Below are positions 7,323 through 14,418 of a stretch of 29,332 bases of DNA, piece by piece. Position 1 is the first letter of the stretch; each line of letters opens with the position of its first letter. Origin of the DNA: JANMDR01 sp031376425. GTDB lineage: Bacteria > Pseudomonadota > Gammaproteobacteria > Burkholderiales > Usitatibacteraceae. The notes under the pieces are model-generated. The model saw only the letters and a program-made list of their open reading frames with translations. It was not told the origin of the DNA and ran no database searches. The translations under genes and the position numbers were made by a program. The stretch covers positions 1 to 29,332 of the forward strand of contig JANMDR010000061.1 in NCBI GenBank assembly GCA_031376425.1, read 5' to 3'.

Positions 7323-9320
7323 ATGGGAAGAATTATTGGTATTGACTTAGGCACCACCAACTCTTGCGTTGCCATTATGGAAGGCGGCGTACCAAAAGTG
7401 ATTGAAAATGCTGAAGGCGCACGCACCACACCATCTATCGTGGCCTATCAGGACGATGGCGAGGTATTGGTCGGCGCGGCGGCAAAACGTCAAGCCGTAA
7501 CCAACCCAAAGAACACTCTGTTCGCGGTGAAGCGCCTTATTGGTCGTCGCTTTGAAGAAAAAGAAGTACAAAAAGACATCAATATGATGCCTTACAAAAT
7601 CTTGAAGAACGACAACGGTGATGCTTGGGTAGAAGCCCAAGGCAAGCGTATGGCACCGCCGCAAATTTCGTCTGAAGTTTTGCGCAAAATGAAGAAAACC
7701 GCTGAAGACTATTTGGGCGAAGAAGTGACTGAGGCCGTGATCACCGTGCCTGCTTACTTTAACGATTCGCAGCGCCAGGCCACTAAAGACGCAGGCCGTA
7801 TTGCTGGCCTTGATGTCAAGCGCATCATTAATGAGCCAACTGCGGCAGCTTTAGCGTTTGGTATGGACAAAAAAGAAGGCGACCGTAAAATTGCGGTTTA
7901 CGACTTAGGTGGTGGCACGTTTGATATTTCAATTATTGAAATTGCCTCTGTGGATGGCGAGCATCAGTTTGAAGTACTCTCCACCAACGGTGATACCTTC
8001 CTAGGTGGTGAAGATTTTGACCAACGCTTGATGGAATATCTGTGCGAGGAATTTAAGAAAGATTCTGGCGTTGATTTACGCAAAGATGTATTGGCCTTAC
8101 AGCGCTTAAAAGAAGCTGCTGAAAAAGCCAAAATTGAGCTTTCTTCTGCCCAGCAAACCGAGGTAAATTTGCCCTATATCACGGCAGATGCAAGCGGCCC
8201 AAAACACTTGGCCGTGAAGTTAACACGCGCTAAGTTTGAAGCTTTGGTTGATGAACTGATTGAGCGCACTATTCAGCCTTGCTTAACTGCTATTAAAGAT
8301 GCGGGCGTGAGCACCGATGATATCTCCGATGTGATTTTGGTCGGCGGGCAAACCCGTATGCCAAAAGTGCAGGAAAAAGTAAAAGACATCTTTAAGCGTG
8401 AGCCGCGTAAAGACGTGAACCCTGATGAAGCCGTGGCCGTTGGCGCAGCAATTCAAGGTGGCGTACTTAAAGGCGACGTAAAAGACGTGCTATTGCTAGA
8501 CGTAACGCCGTTATCTCTCGGTATCGAAACCTTGGGCGGTGTTTCTACCAAGCTGATTAAGAAAAACACCACGGTGCCAACAAAGGCGAGCCAAGTGTTC
8601 TCTACCGCTGAGGATAACCAATCAGCAGTGACGATTCACGTACTGCAAGGCGAGCGCGAATTAGCGTCTGGCAATAAATCGCTAGGTCAATTTAATCTTG
8701 AAGGCATTCCAACTTCGCAGCGCGGTACGCCACAAATTGAAGTGACTTTTGATATTGACGCGAACGGCATCATGCATGTTTCGGCACGTGATAAAGCTAC
8801 TGGCAAAGAAAACAAAATCACCATCAAGGCTAATTCTGGATTGACTGAAGAAGAAATTCAACGCATGGTAAAAGATGCAGAAGCAAATGCTGATGAAGAC
8901 AAGAAAGCTATTGAGTTGGTTACAGCACGCAACACGGGTGATCAGTTAGTACACACTACCAAAAAATCACTAGCCGACTATGGCGACAAGATTGAAGCAG
9001 CGGAAAAAGAATCGATTGAAAAGGCCAGTGCCGCTTTGGAAGAAGCGTTAAAAGGCAACGACAAAGCGGAAATTGAAGCCAAAACCGAAGCGCTTGCTAC
9101 TGCATCACAAAAGCTCAGCGAGAAAATGTATGCCGATATGGCCGCTAAAGAAGGTGCTGGCGGCGCAGCGGGATCAGGAGCGGGCCCTGCTGGTGGTATG
9201 GGCGGCATGGGTGGTGGTGCAGGACCTGGGCAAGGTTCTGGTGCTAACGCAGAAGCCAAAGAAAAAGATATGGGCAACGTAGTGGATGCTGAGTTCACCG
9301 AAGTAAAAGACAAGAAGTAA
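7323..9320 (+). CDS. dnaK: Chaperone DnaK (Hsp70)
   Basis: DnaK (665 residues) is the cytoplasmic Hsp70 that binds exposed hydrophobic segments in an ATP-driven cycle with DnaJ and GrpE. The start ATG follows AAAAAGGAG. The nucleotide-binding domain (about 1-385) shows phosphate loop 1 (IIGIDLGTTNSCVAIMEGG), VITVPAYFNDSQRQATKDAG, phosphate 2 (AVYDLGGGTFDISIIEI) and the adenosine motif (DVILVGGQTRMPKVQ). The linker DVLLLDVTPLSLGIET leads into the substrate-binding domain and helical lid. The C-terminus has a Gly/Ala-rich stretch (about 610-640) and the typical VVDAEFTEVKDKK tail. No defect is seen. Confidence 0.99.
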   Translation: MGRIIGIDLGTTNSCVAIMEGGVPKVIENAEGARTTPSIVAYQDDGEVLVGAAAKRQAVTNPKNTLFAVKRLIGRRFEEKEVQKDINMMPYKILKNDNGDAWVEAQGKRMAPPQISSEVLRKMKKTAEDYLGEEVTEAVITVPAYFNDSQRQATKDAGRIAGLDVKRIINEPTAAALAFGMDKKEGDRKIAVYDLGGGTFDISIIEIASVDGEHQFEVLSTNGDTFLGGEDFDQRLMEYLCEEFKKDSGVDLRKDVLALQRLKEAAEKAKIELSSAQQTEVNLPYITADASGPKHLAVKLTRAKFEALVDELIERTIQPCLTAIKDAGVSTDDISDVILVGGQTRMPKVQEKVKDIFKREPRKDVNPDEAVAVGAAIQGGVLKGDVKDVLLLDVTPLSLGIETLGGVSTKLIKKNTTVPTKASQVFSTAEDNQSAVTIHVLQGERELASGNKSLGQFNLEGIPTSQRGTPQIEVTFDIDANGIMHVSARDKATGKENKITIKANSGLTEEEIQRMVKDAEANADEDKKAIELVTARNTGDQLVHTTKKSLADYGDKIEAAEKESIEKASAALEEALKGNDKAEIEAKTEALATASQKLSEKMYADMAAKEGAGGAAGSGAGPAGGMGGMGGGAGPGQGSGANAEAKEKDMGNVVDAEFTEVKDKK

Positions 9321-9362
9321 CCACTCACTATATCGCCAACACATAACACCACACAATACCGA

Positions 9363-9400
9363 GTACAGGTTTTATGCCTGTACGCGGTTTTTGTATTTTT
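9363..9400 (+). terminator. Hairpin with T-rich tail between dnaK and dnaJ
   Basis: A 7-bp stem (GTACAGG / CCTGTAC, loop TTTTATG) is followed by GCGGTTTTTGTATTTTT. It looks like a partial terminator or attenuator that would lower dnaJ expression relative to dnaK, or act as an RNA-processing site. Confidence 0.6.
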
Positions 9401-9434
9401 ATCGTCCCAAAGTTCTAAAGTAAGGTTCTAAGTC

Positions 9435-10559
9435 ATGTCCAACAAAAAACGCGATTATTACGAAGTTTTGGGTGTTAACCGCGATGCTAACGATGAGGAA
9501 ATTAAAAAATCCTATCGCAAGCTCGCCATGAAATATCATCCAGACCGGAATCCTGATTCCAAGGAATCGGAAGATAAATTCAAGGAAGCCAAAGAAGCCT
9601 ATGAGATGCTCTCCGAGCCGGATAAGCGCCGCGCCTATGATGCCCACGGCCACGCTGGCGTAAGCCAAAATGCCGGTGGTGGTGGTCAGGGCTTTGGTGG
9701 CTTTGGCGATGCGTTCGGCGATATTTTTGGTGATATTTTTGGCGGTGGCCGTGGTGGTGGCGGACGTAGCGGCGTTTATCGCGGCGCTGATTTACGCTAC
9801 AACTTAGAAATTACCCTAGAGCAAGCAGCGCGTGGAACAGAAACTAAAATCCGCATCCCGTCAATGGATGAGTGCACTGCCTGTAAGGGCACAGGTGCCA
9901 AGCCGGGTACATCCAAAAAATCCTGTGGCACCTGCGGCGGCCAAGGCCAAGTGCGCGTCCAGCAAGGCTTTTTTTCCATCCAGCAAACCTGCCCAACCTG
10001 CCACGGTTCAGGGCAAATCATTGTTGACCCCTGCCGTGTTTGCAATGGTGCTGGGCGCGTAAAAAATCACAAAACTCTGTCGGTAAAAATACCTGCCGGT
10101 GTGGATGAAGGTGATCGTATTCGCTTAACCGGCGAAGGCGAAGCCGGTGTGGGCGGCGGGCCAACGGGTGACCTCTATGTTGTGGTGCAACTCAAGCCGC
10201 ACAATGTATTCCAACGTGAAGGTGCCGACCTCCATTGCGAAATGCCCATTAGCTTTTCCCAAGCAGCGCTTGGTGGCGAAATTCGCATCCCCACACTTGA
10301 TGGCGAAGCCAGCATTAAAGTACCAGCCGAAACCCAATCGGGGCAAGTATTTAGACTTCGTGGCAAAGGCATCAAACCCATTCGCTCCAGCACGTCGGGT
10401 GATTTAATGTGCCACGTGGTAGTAGAAACCCCCGTGCGCCTAACCGATAGACAAAAAGAAATATTGCGCGAGCTAGAAGAAATAAACCAGAAAGACGGCG
10501 ACCGTCACAATCCAAAAGCCAAAGGCTTTATGGATAAGGTGAAGGCGTTTTTTTCATAG
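9435..10559 (+). CDS. dnaJ: Co-chaperone DnaJ (Hsp40)
   Basis: DnaJ (374 residues) delivers substrates to DnaK and stimulates its ATPase. The J domain (about 5-70) has YYEVLGVNRDANDEEIKKSY and the essential HPD in KYHPDRNPD. A Gly/Phe-rich region follows (about 75-115). Four CxxCxGxG zinc motifs are intact from about residue 147 (CTACKGTG, CGTCGGQG, CPTCHGSG, CRVCNGAG). The C-terminal substrate-binding domains end with KAKGFMDKVKAFFS. Length is normal. The 3' third (10269-10559) has a diverged second copy at 17495-18021, beyond the efflux module. From 10401 to 10540 the two copies differ by about one base. Confidence 0.98.
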   Translation: MSNKKRDYYEVLGVNRDANDEEIKKSYRKLAMKYHPDRNPDSKESEDKFKEAKEAYEMLSEPDKRRAYDAHGHAGVSQNAGGGGQGFGGFGDAFGDIFGDIFGGGRGGGGRSGVYRGADLRYNLEITLEQAARGTETKIRIPSMDECTACKGTGAKPGTSKKSCGTCGGQGQVRVQQGFFSIQQTCPTCHGSGQIIVDPCRVCNGAGRVKNHKTLSVKIPAGVDEGDRIRLTGEGEAGVGGGPTGDLYVVVQLKPHNVFQREGADLHCEMPISFSQAALGGEIRIPTLDGEASIKVPAETQSGQVFRLRGKGIKPIRSSTSGDLMCHVVVETPVRLTDRQKEILRELEEINQKDGDRHNPKAKGFMDKVKAFFS

Positions 10560-10576
10560 AAAACTATCTTAGATAT

Positions 10577-10620
10577 ATGCCTGAAGATGCCCTAAAATAG
10601 GGTATTTTCAGGTATATTTT
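10577..10620. terminator. Terminator between dnaJ and the tetR-like gene
   Basis: A long hairpin (ATGCCTGAAGATGCCCTA with TAGGGTATTTTCAGGTAT, some G-U pairs) is followed by ATTTT. It lies between the convergent ends of dnaJ and the TetR-family gene and probably serves both. A degenerate relative is found at about 18268-18320, downstream of the second dnaJ fragment. Confidence 0.75.
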
Positions 10621-10648
10621 ATTGGTTCTTAACTTTCGATTTTGGGCG

Positions 10649-11299
10649 CTAGTCGGGCGGCGGCATGGCTGACTCAGCGACAGCGACAATTTCCCGCACA
10701 TTGAGTGCGCGATCAATCATTTGCATCACATGAGCGGCGGAACGCTCGATTACTTTCTGGCTGACATCGAGATGATCCATTACCTGGCTTTGCAAGATGG
10801 TGGCAATACCATGCATAGAGGCCCAAACGAATAGGGCATCGGCATCAATATCGTCTTGCGTTAAATTTTTCTCAACATAAAGTGGGGTAAGAGCAAGACG
10901 CAAAACGTTAAACGAGTGACGAGCGTCAACAACCAAGTCTGGATGGGCTTCGACATCCGGCCATGGCGTGTTAAACATCAGGCGGTACTCCAGTGGATTA
11001 CTAAGAGCGTAATCTAAATAGCGCCTCCCAAGGCAACGCATATCATCATTTGCAGTCGTGTTCGTTTCACGTGCATTTAGCGCAACTGTAAACCGATTGA
11101 AACAGCGCCGAATAACTTCAGCCAAGAGATGATCTCTGCTAGGGTAGTGCTTGTATGGTGCTTGATGGGAAACATTAAGCTTGCGCGCTACATCGCGCAA
11201 GCTTAATTTTTCAATTCCGTGCTCAGCAATCACCGCATGCGCAGCAACAACACACGCATCCTTTAAATCGAACGGGGCGGCTTTGTTATTAGTTAACAT
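10649..11299 (-). CDS. TetR-family transcriptional repressor
   Basis: A 216-residue TetR/AcrR-type regulator. The N-terminal helix-turn-helix is at about 32-62 (LSLRDVARKLNVSHQAPYKH, then YPSRDHLL). The C-terminal ligand domain contains the PLEYRLMFNTPWPD and ALFVWASMHGIATI segments typical of the WHG-type TetR C-terminal domain. Its start codon overlaps the stop of the dehydrogenase gene by one base (TAATG), so it is probably translated by coupling. It is the last gene of the leftward operon of the efflux module. It very likely binds the three 15-bp palindromes at 12601-12678, giving autoregulation and control of the pump; that link is inference from position. The inducing ligand is unknown. 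Confidence 0.92.
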   Translation of the reverse strand: MLTNNKAAPFDLKDACVVAAHAVIAEHGIEKLSLRDVARKLNVSHQAPYKHYPSRDHLLAEVIRRCFNRFTVALNARETNTTANDDMRCLGRRYLDYALSNPLEYRLMFNTPWPDVEAHPDLVVDARHSFNVLRLALTPLYVEKNLTQDDIDADALFVWASMHGIATILQSQVMDHLDVSQKVIERSAAHVMQMIDRALNVREIVAVAESAMPPPD

Positions 11300-12087
11300 T
11301 AGTGCTTTTGGGCGAAGCCTTTCATAATGTTACCGATGATACGGATTTGCAACGCCCTTGGCAATGTCATTAACGCTCCTCGCAAGAACTTTGTCAAACT
11401 TCCCGGTAGTACGCTGGATTTTTGACCCAATGCAGCAAGAGTTGCAGACGCGACTTCTGACGCTGTCATGGTTTTACCCATTTTCATGTTTGCGCGATTA
11501 GCAAAGCCGGTTGAAGTTGGACCTGGTGCAGAGACCAACACATCAATACCGCTGGGTTTTAATTCAACCGCAAGCGCCTCCCCAAATGATTGGATATACG
11601 CCTTAGTTGCGGCGTAATTGGCTGAAAACGGCGCACCATGAAACGCGAGCATGGATGAAATAAATATGATGCCACCACGCTGACGCGCCACCATCTGGTT
11701 CGCGAAGTGATGCGTGAGCGCCATCACGGCCGTTATATTAACTTGCTGCATCGCATGCTGCACTGACAAGTTTGAGTGGAGAAAACTACCGCCCTCGCCA
11801 AATCCCGCTGCTGGGACCAACAAGCCTACTTCATGCTCAGTTGCGGCAGCGATAACGCTCGAAACCGCCGCGCTATTCTCAAAGTCCGCACAAACCACTT
11901 TTGCATGCGTACCAGCTTGGCGCACCATTGCAGCGGTAATATCAAGCGCGGTGATATCGCGACCCACCAAGATAATATTGAGTTTTTTGTTGGCAAGCTG
12001 AATAGCGATTTCTCGACCAATGCCTGATGATGCGCCCGTGACCAACGCCCAAGGGCCATATCGCTGGCTAACGCTTTGAGTTGTCAT
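11299..12087 (-). CDS. Short-chain dehydrogenase/reductase
   Basis: A 262-residue classical SDR, an NAD(P)-dependent oxidoreductase in the cytoplasm. The Rossmann cofactor motif TGASSGIG lies at about residues 17-24. The catalytic residues are visible: Ser in FISSMLAFHG and the YAATK tetrad segment (Tyr and Lys). The C-terminal part (residues about 215-262) carries a basic, hydrophobic stretch (LTKFLRGALMTLPRALQIRI) seen in some SDRs that act on lipids, but the substrate cannot be told. It sits 11 nt downstream of the DUF2141 gene and overlaps the TetR gene start by one base, so it is co-transcribed and presumably modifies a compound related to the pump substrate. Confidence 0.9.
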   Translation of the reverse strand: MTTQSVSQRYGPWALVTGASSGIGREIAIQLANKKLNIILVGRDITALDITAAMVRQAGTHAKVVCADFENSAAVSSVIAAATEHEVGLLVPAAGFGEGGSFLHSNLSVQHAMQQVNITAVMALTHHFANQMVARQRGGIIFISSMLAFHGAPFSANYAATKAYIQSFGEALAVELKPSGIDVLVSAPGPTSTGFANRANMKMGKTMTASEVASATLAALGQKSSVLPGSLTKFLRGALMTLPRALQIRIIGNIMKGFAQKH

Positions 12088-12098
12088 AATGAATCCTC

Positions 12099-12572
12099 TT
12101 AGTAAACGAGCTTGATTTCTAGCTCTGTGGGTACACCTTCTTTGACCTCAAATTTAGCTTCGTCAAACTTGGGTGCGCGGAGCGATGGCACGATATTGTT
12201 AGATACACCCCAGCCTTCTTTGGGTATGCCTAGAAAATTAGTGTCCACCCGTTTATTGCCGTTGAGATCATGGCCGATAGCAACCGCATAGGTGCCAGGC
12301 ATTACTTTTTCAAATCGACAGCTTACGCCCGCAACGTTTGCCGCCTGCCAGATTTGTTTTGCCCGACTGGCATCCATCGGAAATGCGTCGCCAGCATCAA
12401 AAAGTGAGCAACCTATTTCACCCAAACTGCTATTCGCCCCGTTCACTTTTACGATTAAATGAATCGGTTTAGCTGCTGTAGGCAAACCACCAGCCACTGG
12501 TTGAGCCATCGCTTGTGACGACAAAATCATCACAGTCGCGGCAATCATTGATACTAAGCCATTGATAATCAT
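12099..12572 (-). CDS. Exported DUF2141 protein
   Basis: A 157-residue secreted protein of the DUF2141 family. The frame is open to 12614, but ATG 12572 is chosen: it has TAGGA upstream, and the predicted promoter -10 (12617-12622) and operator at 12601-12615 would overlap the longer start. Residues 1-24 form a signal peptide (MIINGLVSMIAATVMILSSQ, then AMAQ). The family core includes GEIGCSLFDAGDAFP and the diagnostic HDLNGNKRVDTNFLGIPKEG, then WGVSNN. The function is unknown; members are small beta-sandwich-like periplasmic proteins. It is the first gene of the leftward operon. Confidence 0.88.
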   Translation of the reverse strand: MIINGLVSMIAATVMILSSQAMAQPVAGGLPTAAKPIHLIVKVNGANSSLGEIGCSLFDAGDAFPMDASRAKQIWQAANVAGVSCRFEKVMPGTYAVAIGHDLNGNKRVDTNFLGIPKEGWGVSNNIVPSLRAPKFDEAKFEVKEGVPTELEIKLVY

Positions 12573-12600
12573 GAATATATTCCTATAAATTGATTTATGA

Positions 12601-12615
12601 GTTGATGCTGTCAAC
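12601..12615. promoter_or_regulatory. Operator O1 of the TetR regulator
   Basis: GTTGATGCTGTCAAC (half-sites GTTGA and TCAAC, 5-nt spacer). It lies just downstream of the leftward -10 box, covering the expected transcription start. Confidence 0.75.
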
Positions 12616-12616
12616 C

Positions 12617-12645
12617 ATATTAAAAAATATTGTTGACGCTGTCAA
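12617..12645 (-). promoter_or_regulatory. Leftward promoter of the DUF2141 operon
   Basis: On the minus strand TTGACA (12640-12645) and TAATAT (12617-12622) are separated by exactly 17 nt, a near-consensus sigma-70 promoter. Its -35 box lies inside operator O2. Confidence 0.75.
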
Positions 12646-12646
12646 C
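12632..12646. promoter_or_regulatory. Operator O2 of the TetR regulator
   Basis: GTTGACGCTGTCAAC, the central copy. It overlaps the -35 boxes of both the leftward and rightward promoters, so one bound repressor could block both. Confidence 0.8.
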
Positions 12647-12662
12647 TAAAACTTGCTATATT
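12633..12662 (+). promoter_or_regulatory. Rightward promoter of the efflux operon
   Basis: TTGACG (12633-12638) and TATATT (12657-12662) with an 18-nt spacer. The -35 is within O2 and the start site would fall in O3. The ATG 12653 of the long reading frame lies inside this promoter, so translation starts at 12716. Confidence 0.7.
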
Positions 12663-12663
12663 G

Positions 12664-12678
12664 GTTGTCGCTGTCAAC
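12664..12678. promoter_or_regulatory. Operator O3 of the TetR regulator
   Basis: GTTGTCGCTGTCAAC, one change from the symmetric half-site. It starts 32 nt after O2, which starts 31 nt after O1, so all three face nearly the same side of the helix. Confidence 0.75.
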
Positions 12679-12715
12679 CAAATCCTTTCTCAGGTTAAAA
12701 ACAGGAGCCATCCTC

Positions 12716-13300
12716 ATGAAACTACTACTACGTCAAGTCGGCCTTCGTTCAATTTTCGTCACGCTTTTATCAGGGCTATCGGCATGTGCGATTTCAACGC
12801 CGTTCCAATGGCCGGGTTTTGATGCAAAAAAAGGTGTCACCATAGCCAATGCTGGGACAGAGGTGATTGCGGTCATTACGCATGTCGTAGTTGATCCACA
12901 AAAAGACCGAGCAGCCTTCGATGACCACACCCTGCGCGTAGCCAATAACATGGCGGGTGAGCCTGGGCTTATCGGTTATTCGGTGCGCAAGGAGCTACTT
13001 GGTAACGAGGCATGGACGGTTAGTATTTGGGTGGACGAGGCATCGATAAGTCGCTTTGTATCCACCCCACGACACCGTACGGCCATGCGCGAAGGTAGTT
13101 CTGCTATGGCTGCAGTTCGGTTTCGCCGATTCAAGGTTGCCGCAACAGAATTACCTTTAAATTGGGATCGTATACTCCAAGTGTTGGAAGACGGCAACAC
13201 CCCTGCGTCGACATTGAAAGATCGTCGAGCGAACGCGAACAAGAAAACTAATTCAGATGGCAATCAATCGACTAAGGGAACTAGCGATGGCCAAAAATAA
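12716..13300 (+). CDS. Lipoprotein with monooxygenase-like (ABM) fold
   Basis: A 194-residue probable lipoprotein. ATG 12716 is chosen because ACAGGAG precedes it and the upstream ATG lies in the promoter. Residues 1-20 form a lipoprotein signal ending in the lipobox LSAC. The middle (about 44-150) resembles the ferredoxin-like dimeric alpha/beta-barrel of antibiotic biosynthesis monooxygenases: VIAVITHVVVDPQKDRAAFD, then a GLIGYSVRKEL strand and EAWTVSIWVDEASISRFVST. The C-terminus (residues about 165-194) is a polar Lys/Asn/Ser-rich tail. It is the first gene of the efflux operon and overlaps the next start by 14 nt. A periplasmic enzyme or binding protein acting on the pump substrate is a reasonable guess. 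The fold assignment is by eye. Confidence 0.7.
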   Translation: MKLLLRQVGLRSIFVTLLSGLSACAISTPFQWPGFDAKKGVTIANAGTEVIAVITHVVVDPQKDRAAFDDHTLRVANNMAGEPGLIGYSVRKELLGNEAWTVSIWVDEASISRFVSTPRHRTAMREGSSAMAAVRFRRFKVAATELPLNWDRILQVLEDGNTPASTLKDRRANANKKTNSDGNQSTKGTSDGQK

Positions 13301-14402
13301 GTCGTCTTCGGGGTGTCCTGCCAGCTTTATGTTTCGACTTTTCATACTATCTAGCAGCTTTACCCTTACCGTCATGCAAACTGCCTGTGCTCCGCAACCA
13401 AGCGTAGGAGGCGTCGATAAAACCATCATTGTTAAACTGGCCGAAGTAAAAACAGCGCAAGCGCCGATCGTCAAAATTAGTGGCGTACTCAAGCGAACGC
13501 GTGAAGTTTCACTTTCATTTCGTCTACCGGGTGTGATCACAAAACTGCATGTGGATGAGGGCGAGCGCGTTTCACAGGGTCAACTATTAGCCAGCGTTGA
13601 TGGGACAGCTATACGAGCACGAACGCTCCAAACACAAGCTGACGTCGCCAGAACTAAAGGGGATATGGCACGTGCTACCGAGTTGGCACGAAAGGGCTTT
13701 CTCAGTGAAGCAAGCTTAGAGAATCAACGTGCCGCGCTAACGATTGCGCAGGCAGCGGATGATGCCGCACAGTTCGACCAGCGCTGGACCAATCTAGTTG
13801 CACCCGTATCAGGCTTTGTACTCAGTCGAAGTGCGCAAATGGGTGAAGTGGTGCAGGCCGGACAAGCTATCGTCACGGTTGCTGACGAAAATAGCGATTT
13901 GGTGATGCGTCTGAGCTTATCTGATCGTGAAATAAGTGGCGTAGCTATCGGCGACGCCTGTGAAATACAACTGAGTGCACTACCCCCACAGGGCATCCGA
14001 GGCAAAATCGTGCGCCTCGGCGCACGGGTAAGTACACTCAATGCGGGTATCCCCGTTGAAATAGCAATTGCAGATACAAGGGGGCTGCGCAGCGGATTGA
14101 TTGGTGTTGCCACTTTAAAACTACGGACAACTCAACCACCAACCGCAACTGCAGCAGTATCAGTACCCGCGGAAGCCGTTTTGGAGGCCAATGACGGGAA
14201 AGGGTTTGTTTTTGTATTTGATGTTGCAACCAGTACCGTGCGGAAAACACCAGTGACAACACAAAGTCTGGCAGGTGACCATGTCACTGTCTTCGGGCTG
14301 GAAGTAGGGCAAAAAGTTGTCACTGCGGGTGCAAGTTTTGTAACTAACAACGACAAAGTGTGTGTGCCCGAACTAGCACCGTGTAAGGCGGGCAAAAAAT
14401 GA
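13287..14402 (+). CDS. RND efflux periplasmic adaptor (HlyD/AcrA type)
   Basis: A membrane-fusion protein of 371 residues linking the inner-membrane pump to an outer-membrane channel. ATG 13287 is preferred to an in-frame ATG at 13257 because AAGGGA lies upstream at good spacing. The N-terminus is a lipoprotein signal ending in a QTAC lipobox. A lipoyl-like half (FRLPGVITKLHVDEGERVSQ, then GQLLASVD) is followed by a short helical hairpin with ARKGFLSEASLENQRAAL. The second half-motif is LVAPVSGFVLSRSAQMGEVV. Beta-barrel and membrane-proximal domains complete it. No outer-membrane channel gene is seen nearby, so the system probably uses a TolC-like protein encoded elsewhere. Confidence 0.95.
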   Translation: MAKNKSSSGCPASFMFRLFILSSSFTLTVMQTACAPQPSVGGVDKTIIVKLAEVKTAQAPIVKISGVLKRTREVSLSFRLPGVITKLHVDEGERVSQGQLLASVDGTAIRARTLQTQADVARTKGDMARATELARKGFLSEASLENQRAALTIAQAADDAAQFDQRWTNLVAPVSGFVLSRSAQMGEVVQAGQAIVTVADENSDLVMRLSLSDREISGVAIGDACEIQLSALPPQGIRGKIVRLGARVSTLNAGIPVEIAIADTRGLRSGLIGVATLKLRTTQPPTATAAVSVPAEAVLEANDGKGFVFVFDVATSTVRKTPVTTQSLAGDHVTVFGLEVGQKVVTAGASFVTNNDKVCVPELAPCKAGKK

Positions 14403-14418
14403 GGGGGCACTTCACAAC

